From: Echiichthys vipera | Taxonomy: Eukaryota; Chordata; Actinopteri; Perciformes; Trachinidae | Assembly (NCBI GenBank): GCA_963691815.1 | Contig: OY829661.1 | Location: 28,517,597-28,581,596 of the forward strand | Reading direction: 5' to 3' | DNA: 64,000 nucleotides | Shown: positions 24,736-36,654 of the stretch, piece by piece | Numbering within the stretch: the first letter of the stretch is position 1 | Layout of the letters: each line of letters starts with the position of its first letter | Translations under genes and position numbers: made by a program | The notes under the pieces: model-generated | Seen by the model: only the letters and a program-made list of their open reading frames with translations | Databases searched by the model: none | What the model was told of the DNA's origin: nothing

Positions 24736-24984
24736 ACGCTCCGGGTTTTCAACTGTGGACCCGTCCTCTGTGACATCAGAGGCTCAGAGTGAAGTGCTCC
24801 AGGGTTAAAGTGTCAGTCTGACGTAAAGTCATCAGATAATCCACAGAGACAGTTTCTTAATGTAGAAATCCAGGAGAGATGCTAACAGCCGGACGTGGCT
24901 AACAGTGGTTAGCTCGGGGCAGCACGGTGAAGGCATTCAAAGGTCTTTTTTAACCACTAATGCTGCTGAAAATAACAGCAAACC

Positions 24985-26107
24985 TTGTCTTTTTGTGGTG
25001 GTTTTGTATCTTTTTGTGGTGGTTTTGCATCTTTTTGTGGTGGTTTTGCATCTTTTTGTGGTGGTTTTGCATCTTTTTGTGGTGGTTTTGTATCTTTTTG
25101 TGGTGGTTTTGCATCTTTTTGTGGTGGTTTTGTATCTTTTTGTGGTGGTTTTGTATCTTTTTGTGGTGGTTTTGTATCTTTTTGTGGTGGTTTTGCATCT
25201 TTTTGTGGTGGTTTTGTATCTTTTTGTGGTGGTTTTGCATCTTTTTGTGGTGGTTTTGTATCTTTTTGTGGTGGTTTTGCATCTTTTTGTGGTGGTTTTG
25301 CATCTTTTTGTGGTGGTTTTGTATCTTTTTGTGGTGGTTTTGCATCTTTTTGTGGTGGTTTTGTATCTTTTTGTGGTGGTTTTGCATCTTTTTGTGGTGG
25401 TTTTGTATTTTTTTGTGGTGGTTTTGCATCTTTTTGTGGTGGTTTTGTATCTTTTTGTGGTGGTTTTGTATCTTTTTGTGGTGGTTTTGCATCTTTTTGT
25501 GGTGGTTTTGCATCTTTTTGTGGTGGTTTTGCATCTTTTTGTGGTGGTTTTGTATCTTTTTGTGATGGTTTTGCATCTTTTTGTGGCAGTTTTGCATCTT
25601 TTTGTGGCGGTTTTGTATCTTTTTGTGGTGGTTTTGTATCTTTTTGTGGCGGTTTTGTATCTTTTTGTGGTGGTTTTGCATCTTTTTGTGGCGGTTTTGT
25701 ATCTTTTTGTGGTGGTTTTGCATCTTTTTGTGGTGGTTTTGTATCTTTTTGTGGTGGTTTTGCATCTTTTTGTGGTGGTTTTGCATCTTTCTGTGGTGGT
25801 TTTGTATCTTTTTGTGGTGGTTTTGCATCTTTTTGTGTTGGTTTTGTATCTTTTTGTGGTGGTTTTGTATCTTTTTGTGGTGGTTTTGTATCTTTTTGTG
25901 GTGGTTTTGCATCTTTTTGTGGTGGTTTTGCATCTTTTTGTGGTGGTTTTGCATCTTTTTGTGGTGGTTTTGTATCTTTTTGTGGTGGTTTTGCATCTTT
26001 TTGTGGTGGTTTTGCATCTTTTTGTGGTGGTTTTGTATCTTTTTGTGGTGGTTTTGTATCTTTTTGTGGTGGTTTTGTATCTTTTTGTGGTGGTTTTGCA
26101 TCTTTTC
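24985..26107 (+). repeat. 21-bp minisatellite, about 53 copies
   Basis: Near-perfect array of TTTTTGTGGTGGTTTTGYATC. The single common variant is T or C in the last part of the unit (GTATC or GCATC). Open frames of 400-430 codons cover it in five of six frames because the unit length is a multiple of three. It corresponds to one half of the 42-bp unit found at other loci. Confidence 0.95.
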
Positions 26108-26479
26108 TTTTAATCCTGCTGAAAATAACAGCAACCCTCTCACTAAAACATTTAAAAAAAACGCAGCAAAAGCGAATATTTCCACCAAACAACACAACTC
26201 ACATAAAGAAACATCATGTTTTCACGTGTCTTTACATCGTGAACACTTTGTTTAGTTGTTGCTCAATAAAACAAATTTAAAAAACACAAAACAGGTCATT
26301 TCCCGCCCCTGGCTGCAGCTGCGTCTTCACTTTTATTGAGTCTTTAGGTTCTCGTGCGTTTGGTCACAGCGTCGCCTCTTTTCTCTTTGTTTCCAGGTGT
26401 TTTCACGCCCGATGGGACGCGTGGGACGCCCCGCCCCCCAACGACACACGCAAACTCAAAGAGGCTCAAAGACGCCAAA

Positions 26480-27490
26480 TCTGGTGCTTGTGTGTCTGTG
26501 TGCAGTGATGTTGTGTGTCTCTGCAGCTGCTCTGCATCTATACTCAGCTGTGATGTGCGTCTATGTGGCCGTTCTGTCTCTATGTGCTCATTTTGGGACA
26601 TTTGTAGGTTTTACATGTGTGTTTTTGAGCATTTTGCATCTATTTTCAGTCATTTTGCACGTCTTTGTGGTTATTGTGGGTCATTTGTAGTTAATGTGTG
26701 TGTGGTTTAGGGTCATTTAGTGTGTCTCTTTGTAGTTCTTTTGTGTCTCTTTGTAGTTGTTTTGTGTCTCTTTGTAGTTCTTTTGTGTCTCTATGAGTTA
26801 AATTCTGGTCATTTGTTGGTATTATATGTATGTTTTTGAGCATTTTGCATCTATTTACAGTCATGTTGTGTCTCTCTGCAGTTGCTCTGCATCTATATTC
26901 AGTTGTGATGTGTCTCTATGTAGTCATTTCTGGTCTTTGTGGTTATTTTGGGTAATTTGTAGTTAATATGCGTGGTTTAGGGTCATTTTGTGTCTCTTTG
27001 TAGTTGTTTTGTGTCTCTTTGTGATAATTTTTGGTCATTTTTAGGTATTATATGTATGTTTTTTGGCATTTTGCATCTATTTTCAGTCATTTTGCATGTC
27101 TTTTTGGTCATTTTGTGTCTCTTTGTAGTTGTTTTGTGTCTCTTTTCCATCATTTTGTGTCCTTTTGTAGTTGTTTTGCATCTATATTCAGTTGTTATGT
27201 GTCTCTATCTGGTCATTTTTGGTCATTTGTTGGTTTTATATGTATGTTTTGGGGCATTTTTCATCAGTTTTCAGTCATTTTGCACGTCTCTCTGGTTATT
27301 TTGGACGTGTGTAGTTAACATGTCTATGGGTTAGGGTCATTTAGTGTCTCTTTGTGTTTGTTTTGCACGTGTTTGTGGTTATTTTAGGTCATTTGTAGTT
27401 AACATGTCTGTGGTTTAGGGTCATTTTGTGTCTCTCTGTAGTTGCTCTGCGTCTATATTCGGTTGTTATGTGTCTCTATGTTGGGGGGGG
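26480..27490 (+). repeat. Degenerate relative of the 20/21-bp minisatellite
   Basis: Units such as TTTGTAGTTGTTTTGTGTCTC and CATTTTGCATCTATTTTCAG recur irregularly. It looks like an older, decayed array of the same family as 24,985-26,107 and the acads intron 4 array. Confidence 0.75.
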
Positions 27491-29580
27491 GGCACGTCCA
27501 GTCCTGCAGAGTCACTGTCCTGCATGTTTTAGGTTTCTCTCTGTTCTAACACGCCTGAGTCTAACACACACCTGAGTCTGACACACCTGAGTCTGATGCT
27601 CTGCTCGTTAGCAAGCAGCTGAAGCTCGTCACAGTCTGATATTGTTAAACTCAGAGTTAGTTCAGAGACACAACAGAAGACAGAAATGTGACTTTTATAT
27701 TAAAAAAGAAACTGATACTCCTTCAGTTTAGGAACAAGTGGATTAAATGTGACTTTCTGTGTATTTTAACTCTTTATTTAGTTTTGTAGACGTTTCTACA
27801 CGTTTCCTTTTGTTGATTGTTTTGTTTTTATTGACAGTTTTCAACGTTTTTGAGTTTTAAAAGGATGCAAACGAGACTTTAGGTTCAACAGCTGCACCAA
27901 AATAAATGTGTTTGTATTTGTCTCAAAGTGTAACTCTGTAAAGTATCAACACACAGAAACATAAACATATAAAATAACATGTCATCCATGCTGAACGCTG
28001 AGTTTTGTGTTCTGTCGTCAGCTGAGTGAAGATGCTCTGGAAGAATTGATCCATTTGACCTTAACGTTTCGTTGTTTGATGGAAATATTTGCTTTTGTTG
28101 CATTTTTAAAAATGTTTTCAATGGTTTTTTTTTGTTTGTTTTTTTAACAGCTTGAAACCTTCAGTTCAGGTGTGAAATAAAAACTTTTACTGTTGATATT
28201 TGATCCACTTCTGAACTTCTGATTCTTATATTTCCATTTTATACTTTATACATAAACTCCACTTCATCTTAGAGGAAATAACTTTATACGTGACAGTTTA
28301 TAGACTTGTTACTGCACTGCCATTTAAAAGTTACTTTATAACACAAAGTATAACCAACAAATACATTTAACTGTAATACTAAGTTATCATATTGATAAAG
28401 ACTTTATTTTTTATTCAGGGCTCGTTCACCTTTCCCAAAGTCAAATTCAAGACTTTAAGGAACTTTTAACGTCCGTTTTCAAGCTTTTCCAGAACCTCAG
28501 GGCTGCGATCAATTATATATTTCATTTGAAAATCATTATTTCACCTTTTTGTTTTTCGTTATTGTTCCATAAACACCTAAAATTGTGTTTTGTAACACCA
28601 GAAGGATATGAAATTAAATAAAAATGTCTAGTCTAAAGCTAATTAATGTGAAAGAAATGCATTTTCAAACGTTTTCAAGCACTTTTCAAACCTTGAAAAC
28701 AACTGTTCACTTGTACGAACGCTGTTTATTGGTGAAACTCAAAAGCTCCCTTAGTGCTGAACACATTAATGCATCAGTTATAAGACTTTGATAATATATT
28801 ACATATTATTCTGCATAATGAGGACTTTAAGTATGTTTCGATGCAAATGCTACGAGACTTTTACTTGTGACAAAGTGTTTCTGCGCTGTTTTTACTGAAG
28901 TCAGAGTTGTGAGTGTGGATCAGTGAGGACTCGTTAGCCTCGTTAGCTGACAGGAGAGTTTAACAGCAGAGGGAGGGGAAGGTCAAGGGGTCAGAGAGGA
29001 TCAATACATTTCCTGCTGTTGGTTTAATTCATGTAAACACAAGAGGAACAAAAACAGTCACATATTAGCTACAAACGACCCAAAATGAGCACAAAGACGT
29101 GCAAAATGACTGCAAATAAATACAAAACAACCACAAAGTCACCACAAAACAATTAAAAGAGACGTAAAAAAACGACCACAAAGGACACAAATCGACCACA
29201 AGAGGTAAGATATGTCTTTATTTGTTGTCGTCTAAACTTAACCTGCTGATACGTTAAACGTTAAACCGTAGAAGTTTTCTTTGGGATTTACTGAATAAAA
29301 ACATGAATCAAACTTCACATCCATCCACGGTCGGCGGTTTATAACCCCACAGATTACACAGCAGGATTAGCTCACAGCTAATCTGCACGTATCAAACGCA
29401 CTTTAATCCAAACTGCTGCCAGAGTGGAAATAATCCCGTCTGAGGTGATTTAATCCAGACATAATCCGTGGGTCATTAACACCCTTTACTCCACCTCTGA
29501 GGACCAACTGGAGCCATCACAGTGGTGCATCTTCACTGTCACTCAGTGTGGTGGTAGGACCAGTAGCTTAGCGTTAGCTC
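27491..29580. other. Unassigned intergenic sequence
   Basis: No gene was recognised. It includes a dispersed repeat (28,420-28,705) and an inverted, decayed stretch of the TTTTGCATC-type repeat around 29,060-29,200 (GCACAAAGACGTGCAAAATG). Confidence 0.45.
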
Positions 29581-30059
29581 ATGTTAGCAAATGTAGCTAT
29601 ATGTGTTTGTGTAAAGCCTCTTTCACACTGAACCGGGATTTAAACAAACTCAAGGGGAAATTCTGTCCACCCCAGGGTCTTTTTCTGCACTTACACTCCT
29701 CAAATACTCCACGGAGACTTAACGGAGAAATCCAGAAGAGACGCTAACAGCCGGACGTGGCTAACCGGGATTAGCTCACACCAACGTGAGCAGCATGTAC
29801 GACGGTCTGTGTCGGCTGCCTACGCTTTGTTACACTTGTGACACAAGTACCAGAATCACTGTTCGACAGATTACTTTCCCATTTTGCAGTTTTCACAGTT
29901 ATGGAACAGGACGTCCATCAGAAGAGAGGTTCATGCTGCCGAGAGCGAGAGAACAGGTGTAATAAACAATAAACAAACAATAACAATGATCCAAAGAACA
30001 GGTGTGTACAGAGCTGTGGATGCCTCGAACTCTCTACCAGCTCATATCGCTCATGAAAG

Positions 30060-30640
30060 TAACAACAAAAGTTTACAGTTTTTGTGCTAAGCTAGGCTAA
30101 CCAAGTCATTAGGAGAGAGCCTAGCTAGCTGTTTACTTCTGCTTCTAGGCTGTATGCTAAGCTAGGTGACTTAAGTCTGTTAAAGACAGCCAAGCTAGCT
30201 GTTTACTCCTGCTACTTCCAGGTTTTTTATGCTAAAGTAGGCTGACCACATCCCAGTTTTTATGCTAAACCAGGCTAACCAAGTCATTAGGAGGGAACCC
30301 AGCTAGCTGGTTCCTCCTGCTTCAATTTGTATGTAAAGTAGGCTAACCACATCCTAGTTGTAATGCTAAGCTAGGTTAACTAAGTAGATTAAAGAGAGCC
30401 AAGCTAGCTGATTCCTCCTGCTTCCAGTTTTTATGCTAAGCTAGGTTAACTAAATAGGTTAAAGAGAGCCAAGCTAGCTGCTTCATCCTGCTTCCATTTT
30501 TATGCTAAAGTAGGCTAACCAGATCCTAGTTTTTATGCTAAGCTAGGTTAACTCAGAAAGCCAAGTTTCCTCCTTTTTCCGGTTTTTAAGCTAAGCTAGG
30601 CTAGCTTCATACTTTGGAGAGAACCAAACCAGCTGTTTCT
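30060..30640 (+). repeat. Degenerate tandem repeat upstream of crybb1
   Basis: About eight diverged units of roughly 65-75 bp with TATGCTAAGCTAGGTTAACT, GAGAGCCAAGCTAGCTG and TCCTCCTGCTTCCA, ending about 530 bp upstream of the crybb1 TATA box. Confidence 0.75.
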
Positions 30641-31168
30641 TCCTGCTTCCACTTTTTTATGCTCAGGCATGAGATTGGTATCAACGCTTTCTCCTCTTTC
30701 TAAAGCAAATTAGTGAATTAGGGTAAATCAGGGTCAGAGCAGCTAATACTCCAATAAATAATCCCAATGTTGTGTGTGTGTGTGTTTCCTCTTAAAGGTT
30801 TGAACTGTGACATAAAGAGTACGAACAAGACAAGATGTGAGTGTAGAGGAAAAGATAAACAGGTGTGTTTATGGTCTGTGTGTTCCCCTGTAGGTGATAG
30901 AAAGGAGGGATTACCTCTTTGTGCCCTCTGAACCTGTGCATTCCTCCTCTCTACAGGCATCTATAGGAACAGCCCTGCAGCCCCGACACACGGGGGAAAA
31001 TGCCTCAGTCAGCGGTTTCCTTTGATAGTAAAATGCTTACAGGCACGCCAGAGGGGCCGGCGGCGCTTCCAGGCTATGCGATGACCCGGTGGCTTTGGCA
31101 CGGGCCAACTGTGATGACGAGGGGCTTTCCTTTGTGCTGCGAGCCTCCACGTTTGGCCTTTGCCAGAG

Positions 31169-31249
31169 TATAAAAGCTCGGGTCGGCCGTTGAAGGCACC
31201 AGCACGAGCCAGCCTCCCACACACGGCACTGCAAGCTAAACTCACGCAG
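31169..31249 (+). promoter_or_regulatory. crybb1: crybb1 TATA box and untranslated exon 1
   Basis: A perfect TATAAAAG at 31,169-31,176 is followed after about 25-30 bp by a leader of about 50 nt ending CTCACGCAG at 31,249, then a GTAAGG donor. The acceptor CCACCCAG at 31,574 leads into the exon with the ATG. GTCAGC at 31,008-31,013 is a candidate Maf half-site some 190 bp upstream. The start site is inferred from TATA spacing. Confidence 0.75.
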
Positions 31250-31596
31250 GTAAGGACACACAGACACAGACATGCACACCAGAGCATCCATCACAGTACA
31301 GGGTACGGGGGGGGGACAACCACACATCCAGAGCCGGGGCCCACTCCCTGCCCACCACACCCAGGCAAACCCCCCTCAGCCTGGGGCCCAAAGCGAAGTC
31401 CGGGGCCCAAATGAGCCTCCCACATAAACAGCAGCCTTGTGTTTTAATCCCATAAACGCACCCACCGCCCCCCGTGACCACGTCCATCAACCTCCTCCTG
31501 CACTCTCAACACCCTGTCGCCCTCATCTCGTCTTCTGTTCACCCCCGGTCTCGTCCTCCTGTCTCTCCCACCCAGACTCTCCTGAAGCCCCTCACC

Positions 31597-34500
31597 ATGT
31601 CTCAGACCGCCAAGTCCGCCTCCAGCCAGGGCACCGACGCCAAGGACAAGGGCGCCCCAGCTCCAGCTGCCTCCAGCAAGGCCACCAAGACCGGAGAGCC
31701 CGGCATGGGATCCTACAGAGTGAGTCCGAGCAGAACATGCTTTTCTAAAGTTGGTTTATTTAAAGGGACAGTTCATGAAATAACATAGAAACCACGCAGA
31801 TAGTTCTGGTTTCATTTGGAGTGAATTTGGTTAAAGTAGCGACAGTTATGAGTTGTTTTTCATGCAGGTTATCGCTTTGATCCGTTTCCTTTTATTCAGA
31901 TAAAATAATGAAGGTAGAGGGAAGTTTAAAGTAAAAGTACAGCAGCAACAACACTGCTGCAGTAAAGGTGCTGCAGGAAGTACAGAAGTGGATCTGTGTT
32001 TTAAAATTAAAGAGCTGTTTAATTTCTAGCACTGAAAAAATGTATCTGAGTGTTTTAACTCTGAATTTAACTCTTTATTTTTCAATGTTCATGAATTAGA
32101 GGTTAAATATTTCAACGTTAAGATACAACGTATAAAATGCAGTGTTCAAAACTCAAACAGCCCAAATTCAGCTGCAAAATTCAGTTCAACTCAGAGTCAG
32201 ATCCATATTTTCACTGCATTAATACTTTTAATTTGAAAATCCGAGGACACAGATTCACTTAAGTGTCATTTAAGAGTGCCGTTTTTATTGGTGCATTAAC
32301 AAACATGCAGCGTTTAAACCCACTTCATATACTGCAACAATAACACCACAGGAATATTTGACATTCTGTGTTTTTTTATGTGAATTAAATCATAAAAAGG
32401 TAAAAGTCAAATACAGGAAGTGGCGTAAAAACACTTTCAGACTCTTCTCGAGTCCTGGAGAGTTGAGTTCATGCGATTCAGCCTCTTATCCGGGGTCGGG
32501 TCTCAGGCGCAGCAGCTCCAGCAGGGGACCCCAAACTTCCCTTTCCCGGGCCACATTAACCAGCTCTAACTGGGGGATCCTGAGGCGTTCCCAGGCCAGT
32601 GTGGAGATCTAATCTCTCCACCTGGTCCTGGGTCTTCCCCGAGGCCTCCTCCCAGCTGGACGTGCCTGGAACACCTCCCTAGGGAGGCGCCCAGGGTTCA
32701 TCCTTACCAGATGATCCTGAACCACCTCAACTGCTGTTGTGTAACTCGTGGCGTCTCTTCTCTTCTGTGCAGATCATGTTGTTCGACCAGGAGAACTTCC
32801 AGGGCCGCATGATCGAGGTCCAGAACGAGTGTATGAACGTGTCTGAGCGCGGCATGGATAGAGTGCGTAGTATCATTGTGGAGTGCGGCCCGTAAGTGGA
32901 CACACACAGAGTCTGCACCGTACACCCACCTGTGCTCGTGTCGCTGTCACCTCTCCTCTAATCCTCCTCTCCTGTCCTCTCCCACCCCCTGTGCCCCCCC
33001 TGTGCCCGGCGGACCCCCTTCTCCAGCTTTGTTGCCTTTGAGCAGACTAACTTCCGTGGGGAGATGTTCATCCTGGAGAAGGGAGAGTATCCTCGCTGGG
33101 ATACCTGGAGCAACTCCTACCGCAGCGACTGCCTCATGTCCCTCAGGCCCATCCGCATGGTACAGTGAAACCAGACTGTGTTTATTATCTTAAATATACC
33201 GTGTGTATATCAGAGCTGCAGCGTGATTAAAGAAACTCCCCGTTATGAAGTTGATAAAGACGACCTCTTGACCCCCCCCCCTACAGGACAGCCTGGAGCA
33301 CAAGATCTGCCTGTATGAGCTCTCCGACTTCAAGGGCAACAAGATGGAGATCCAGGAGGACGACGTGCCCACCCTCTGGGCGCACGGCTTCTGTGACAGA
33401 GTGGGCAGCGTGAGGGTCCCCGGAGGAGCGTGAGTACAAGTGCAACGAACCAATGAACTCAGAATAGGATGGAGTGTTTTTAAGCGGCGTGATAATGGGA
33501 CTGAAGTGGAGGCTCTGTGCTGCAGATATTGTTTTGGACGCAGCTTCAGGGGACGCTCCGGGCCCCCGCAGTGACACTACAAAGTAGTTGTTCATGGAGA
33601 GTAGGATGGCGTGTCATCACAAGGCTTTAAGCGAACTGCGTGCTGTTCTATTTGTTGACAAATGTGTATTTTAGACCGGATTTTCTCTTCACATTTAATG
33701 ACTCTCACAGTGAAATACAGAGTTCCCTGTCATATGTTCTCCAAATGGGATCGAACACATTATTCCAAAAGATGTTCTGTGTTTGGATGATAGTGGTGGT
33801 GTTCAGCCACCTAGACGACTCCTAAAAGCCCCTGAATGTCCACTTAGACATCCTCAGTGACCCCTAGAACATCCTAAAGACCCCTAGAACATCTTAAAGA
33901 CCCCTAGAACCTCCTCAAAGACCTTAAGAACTGTATCAGTTACCACTGGAAACCCCTCACAATCCCCTGGAACCTTCTCAATGACCATTGCAGCTTCCCA
34001 ATTACAACAGACACACTTAAAGGACTAGTCTTCAAGGGTCTCCTTAATGACTACTAGAACTTCCTCCTTTAGAACCGCCTGATTTGGCACCAAACACCCC
34101 AGGTTTTCTCAAACCTCCTGAATGAACACAAGATCCTAATGAGTGACCCCTCGAATATAAGTCTTGAGCATTCCTAGGAACATCTTAATTGGCAACTAGA
34201 ACCATGTTAGGGACCCCTAGGACCTCATAAATGGCGACTACACCACATGACTTTCTTGAAGGACCTCTAGAACTTCTCAATGACCACTAGAAGCATATTA
34301 GGGACCAATAGAACCTCATGAATGACAACTAGAACCTCTTAAAAAGACACCTAGAACCTCCTCAATGATGACTACACTTGGACTTCTTAAACCTTCTGAA
34401 GGGCCACTTGAACCTCACTGATAACCTCTCGAACCACTTTACGGACCACTGGATCCTCCTCAATGGCCACTAGAACTACTTCAGGGATCTCTAGAACCCT

Positions 34501-36203
34501 ACTAATGACAAATACAACCTCTTACAATACCCCTAGAGCATCATTAATGATGGATACACTATTTGGACTTCTTAAACCTTCTGAAGGACCACTAGAACCT
34601 CCTTGCTGACCTCTAGAACCACTTTAAGGATCTCTAAAACCTTCTTAATGACAACTAGAACCACTTAAAAGACCACTAGAATGATGACTACACCACTTGG
34701 ACTTCTTAAACCTTCTGAAGGACCACTAGAACCTCCTTGATAACCTCTAAAACCACTTTAAGGATCTCTAGAACCCTACTAATGACAACTAGATCCTCTT
34801 ACAATACCCCTAGAACCTCCTCAACGATGACTATACCACTTGGACTTCTTAAACATTCTGAAGGACCACTAGAACCTCCTTGATGACCTCTAGAATCACT
34901 TTAGGGACCACTAGAACCTCCTCAATGGCCACTAGTACCACTTTAGGGATCTCTAGGACCTTCTTAATGACAACTAGAACCATTTAAAAGACCACTAGAA
35001 TGATGACTACACCACTTGGACTTCTTAAACCTTCTGAAGGACCACTTGAACCTCCTTGATAGCCTCTAGAGCCACTTAAGGGATCTCTAGAACCTTCTTA
35101 ATGACACCTAGAATCATTTAAAAGACCCCTAGAACCTCCTCAATGATGACTTCACCACTTGGACTTCTTAAACCTTCTGAAGGACCACTAGAACCTCCTT
35201 GATAACCTCTAGAATCACTTTAGGGACCACTAGATCCTCCTCAATGGCCACTAGGACCACTTTAGGGACCACAAGATCCTCCTCAACTGCCACTAGAACT
35301 ACTTTAGGGATCTCTTAAACCTTCTTAATGACAACTAGAACCACTTAAAAGACCACTAGAATGATGACTACAACACTTGGACTTCTTAAACCTTCTGAAG
35401 GACCACTTGAACCTCCTTGATAACCTCTAGAGCCACTTTAAGGATCTCTAGAACCCTACTAATGACAACTAGAACCTCTTACAATACCCCTCAAACCTCC
35501 TTAATGATGGATACACTACTTGGACTTCTTAAACCTTCTGAAGGACCACTAAAACCTCCTTGATGACCTCTAGAACCACTTTATGGACCACTAGATCCTC
35601 CTCAGTGGCCACTAGGACCACTTTAGGGATCTCTATAACCTTCTTAATGACAACTAGAACCATTTAAAAGACCCAAAGAACCTCCTTAATGATGACTATA
35701 CCACTTGGACTTCTTAAACCCTCTGAAGGACCACTAGAACCTCCTTGATGACCTCTAGAACCACTTTAGGGACCACAAGATCCTCCTCAACTGCCACTAG
35801 AACCACTTTAAGGATCTCTAGAACCTTCTTAATGACAACTAGAACCTCCTTAAGGACTTCTAGTCTCCTCAGAAATCCTAAAGTGTTAAAGGGATTGCGT
35901 AATCACATGATAATATTTAAAGGGACAGCACCCATGTCCGATACCAACACAACACAACAAACAGCAGAGTAAAGTCCGTATAAACTGTTGGCGTTGACCC
36001 TCCACCCTCTCCATGTGTTCCTCAGGTTTGTGGGTTACCAGTACCCTGGATACAGAGGCTACCAGTACCTGTTCGAGTGCGGTGACTACAGACACTACAA
36101 CGATTTCTGCGCCTTCCAGCCCCAGATCCAGTCCATGCGTCGCATCAGGGACATGCAGTTCCACCAGAGAGGCTGCTTCAACCTCACCTCCGCCAGCAAG
36201 TGA
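31597..36203 (+). CDS. crybb1: Beta-B1 crystallin, complete coding sequence
   Basis: Major basic beta-crystallin of the lens. Coding exons: 31,597-31,719, 32,773-32,891, 33,027-33,159, 33,287-33,429 and 36,026-36,203, giving 231 residues with phases 0, 2, 0, 2. The first 41 residues form an Ala/Lys/Pro-rich arm starting MSQTAKSASS, the counterpart of the mammalian PAPA-rich extension but shorter. The four Greek keys are residues 42-81, 82-125, 126-173 and 174 to about 220. A C-terminal arm ends FNLTSASK; two-sided arms are typical of basic beta-crystallins. Recognisable blocks are FRGEMFILEKGEYPRW, DFKGNKMEIQ and GYQYPGYRGYQYL. The donor after exon 4 is GTACAG, weaker than the others. Introns 1, 3 and 4 are short (127-325 bp); intron 5 (2.6 kb) is one long degenerate tandem repeat. 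Confidence 0.97.
32436..32725 (-). mobile_element. Interspersed (LINE-type) repeat in crybb1 intron 2
   Basis: Contains GGGGGATCCTGAGGCGTTCC, CTCCACCTGGTCCTGGGTCT and CCTAGGGAGGCGCCCAGGG, a block widely seen in teleost genomes and probably derived from a LINE. An inverted relative lies at 62,344-62,628. It runs to about 48 bp before the exon 3 acceptor. Confidence 0.65.
33835..35870 (+). repeat. Degenerate tandem repeat filling crybb1 intron 5
   Basis: Composed of short words (ACCACTAGAACCTCC, TTAATGACAACTAGAACC, GGACTTCTTAAACCTTCTGA) arranged in higher units of about 130-200 bp. It covers most of the 2.6-kb intron. Confidence 0.85.
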
Positions 36204-36400
36204 ATGACACCCACTGGCCGTCTGGTGCTGTCGTAGCCATGCAGCCCTCTCAGCTTTTTATTTCTCCAAACACCCCCCCCCCCCCCCCCTTTTCTCCAAC
36301 CTTTCCTAAATCTCCACCATCATCGCTCCATCCCAAAGGAAAGACAGGATGAGAGCAAAGACACGGGACAACATCCACTGACTTTTTATGGTGCTAAAAA

Positions 36401-36406
36401 AATAAA
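36401..36406 (+). terminator. crybb1: crybb1 polyadenylation signal
   Basis: AATAAA about 200 bp after the stop codon. The intervening 3' untranslated region contains an unbroken C run of about 19 bases near 36,271-36,290. Confidence 0.75.
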
Positions 36407-36654
36407 CATGTTGTGAAAAACCTGAAACTTCCCTGAATAATCTTTATTATTTCTGCTTTAATGTTTGGAGAACGTTAAGAGTCAAAGAGTCAAAGGGTTA
36501 AAGTCTTCTTACATTTTCTTTAGTATAAGAACATTAATGTTGTACCGTATTCTTTTGAACCTAAAATAACGACAAAGAATCCTCTTTTTTGTTATTTTAA
36601 CTGTATTTTTGTGTAAAGTTACTAAAACAAACCAGATTATAAGCATCAACACTT

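Larger units (their letters stand above)
22956..24980. other. Sequence upstream of cryba4, left part of the crystallin interval
   Basis: Contains the cryba4 upstream region, a CA tract (23,029-23,060), a TTTG tetranucleotide run (23,438-23,473), DNA element copy F, a GA run (24,176-24,194), a reverse-transcriptase remnant and interspersed repeats. No gene was recognised. Confidence 0.5.

Noticed and set aside
24985..26107. CRISPR-like repeat array
   Set aside because: Contiguous tandem units with no unique spacers, in a eukaryotic genome.
24905..26280. Overlapping open frames of 400-431 codons on both strands
   Set aside because: They are translations of a stop-free 21-bp tandem repeat; five frames are open at once and no splice or promoter context exists.
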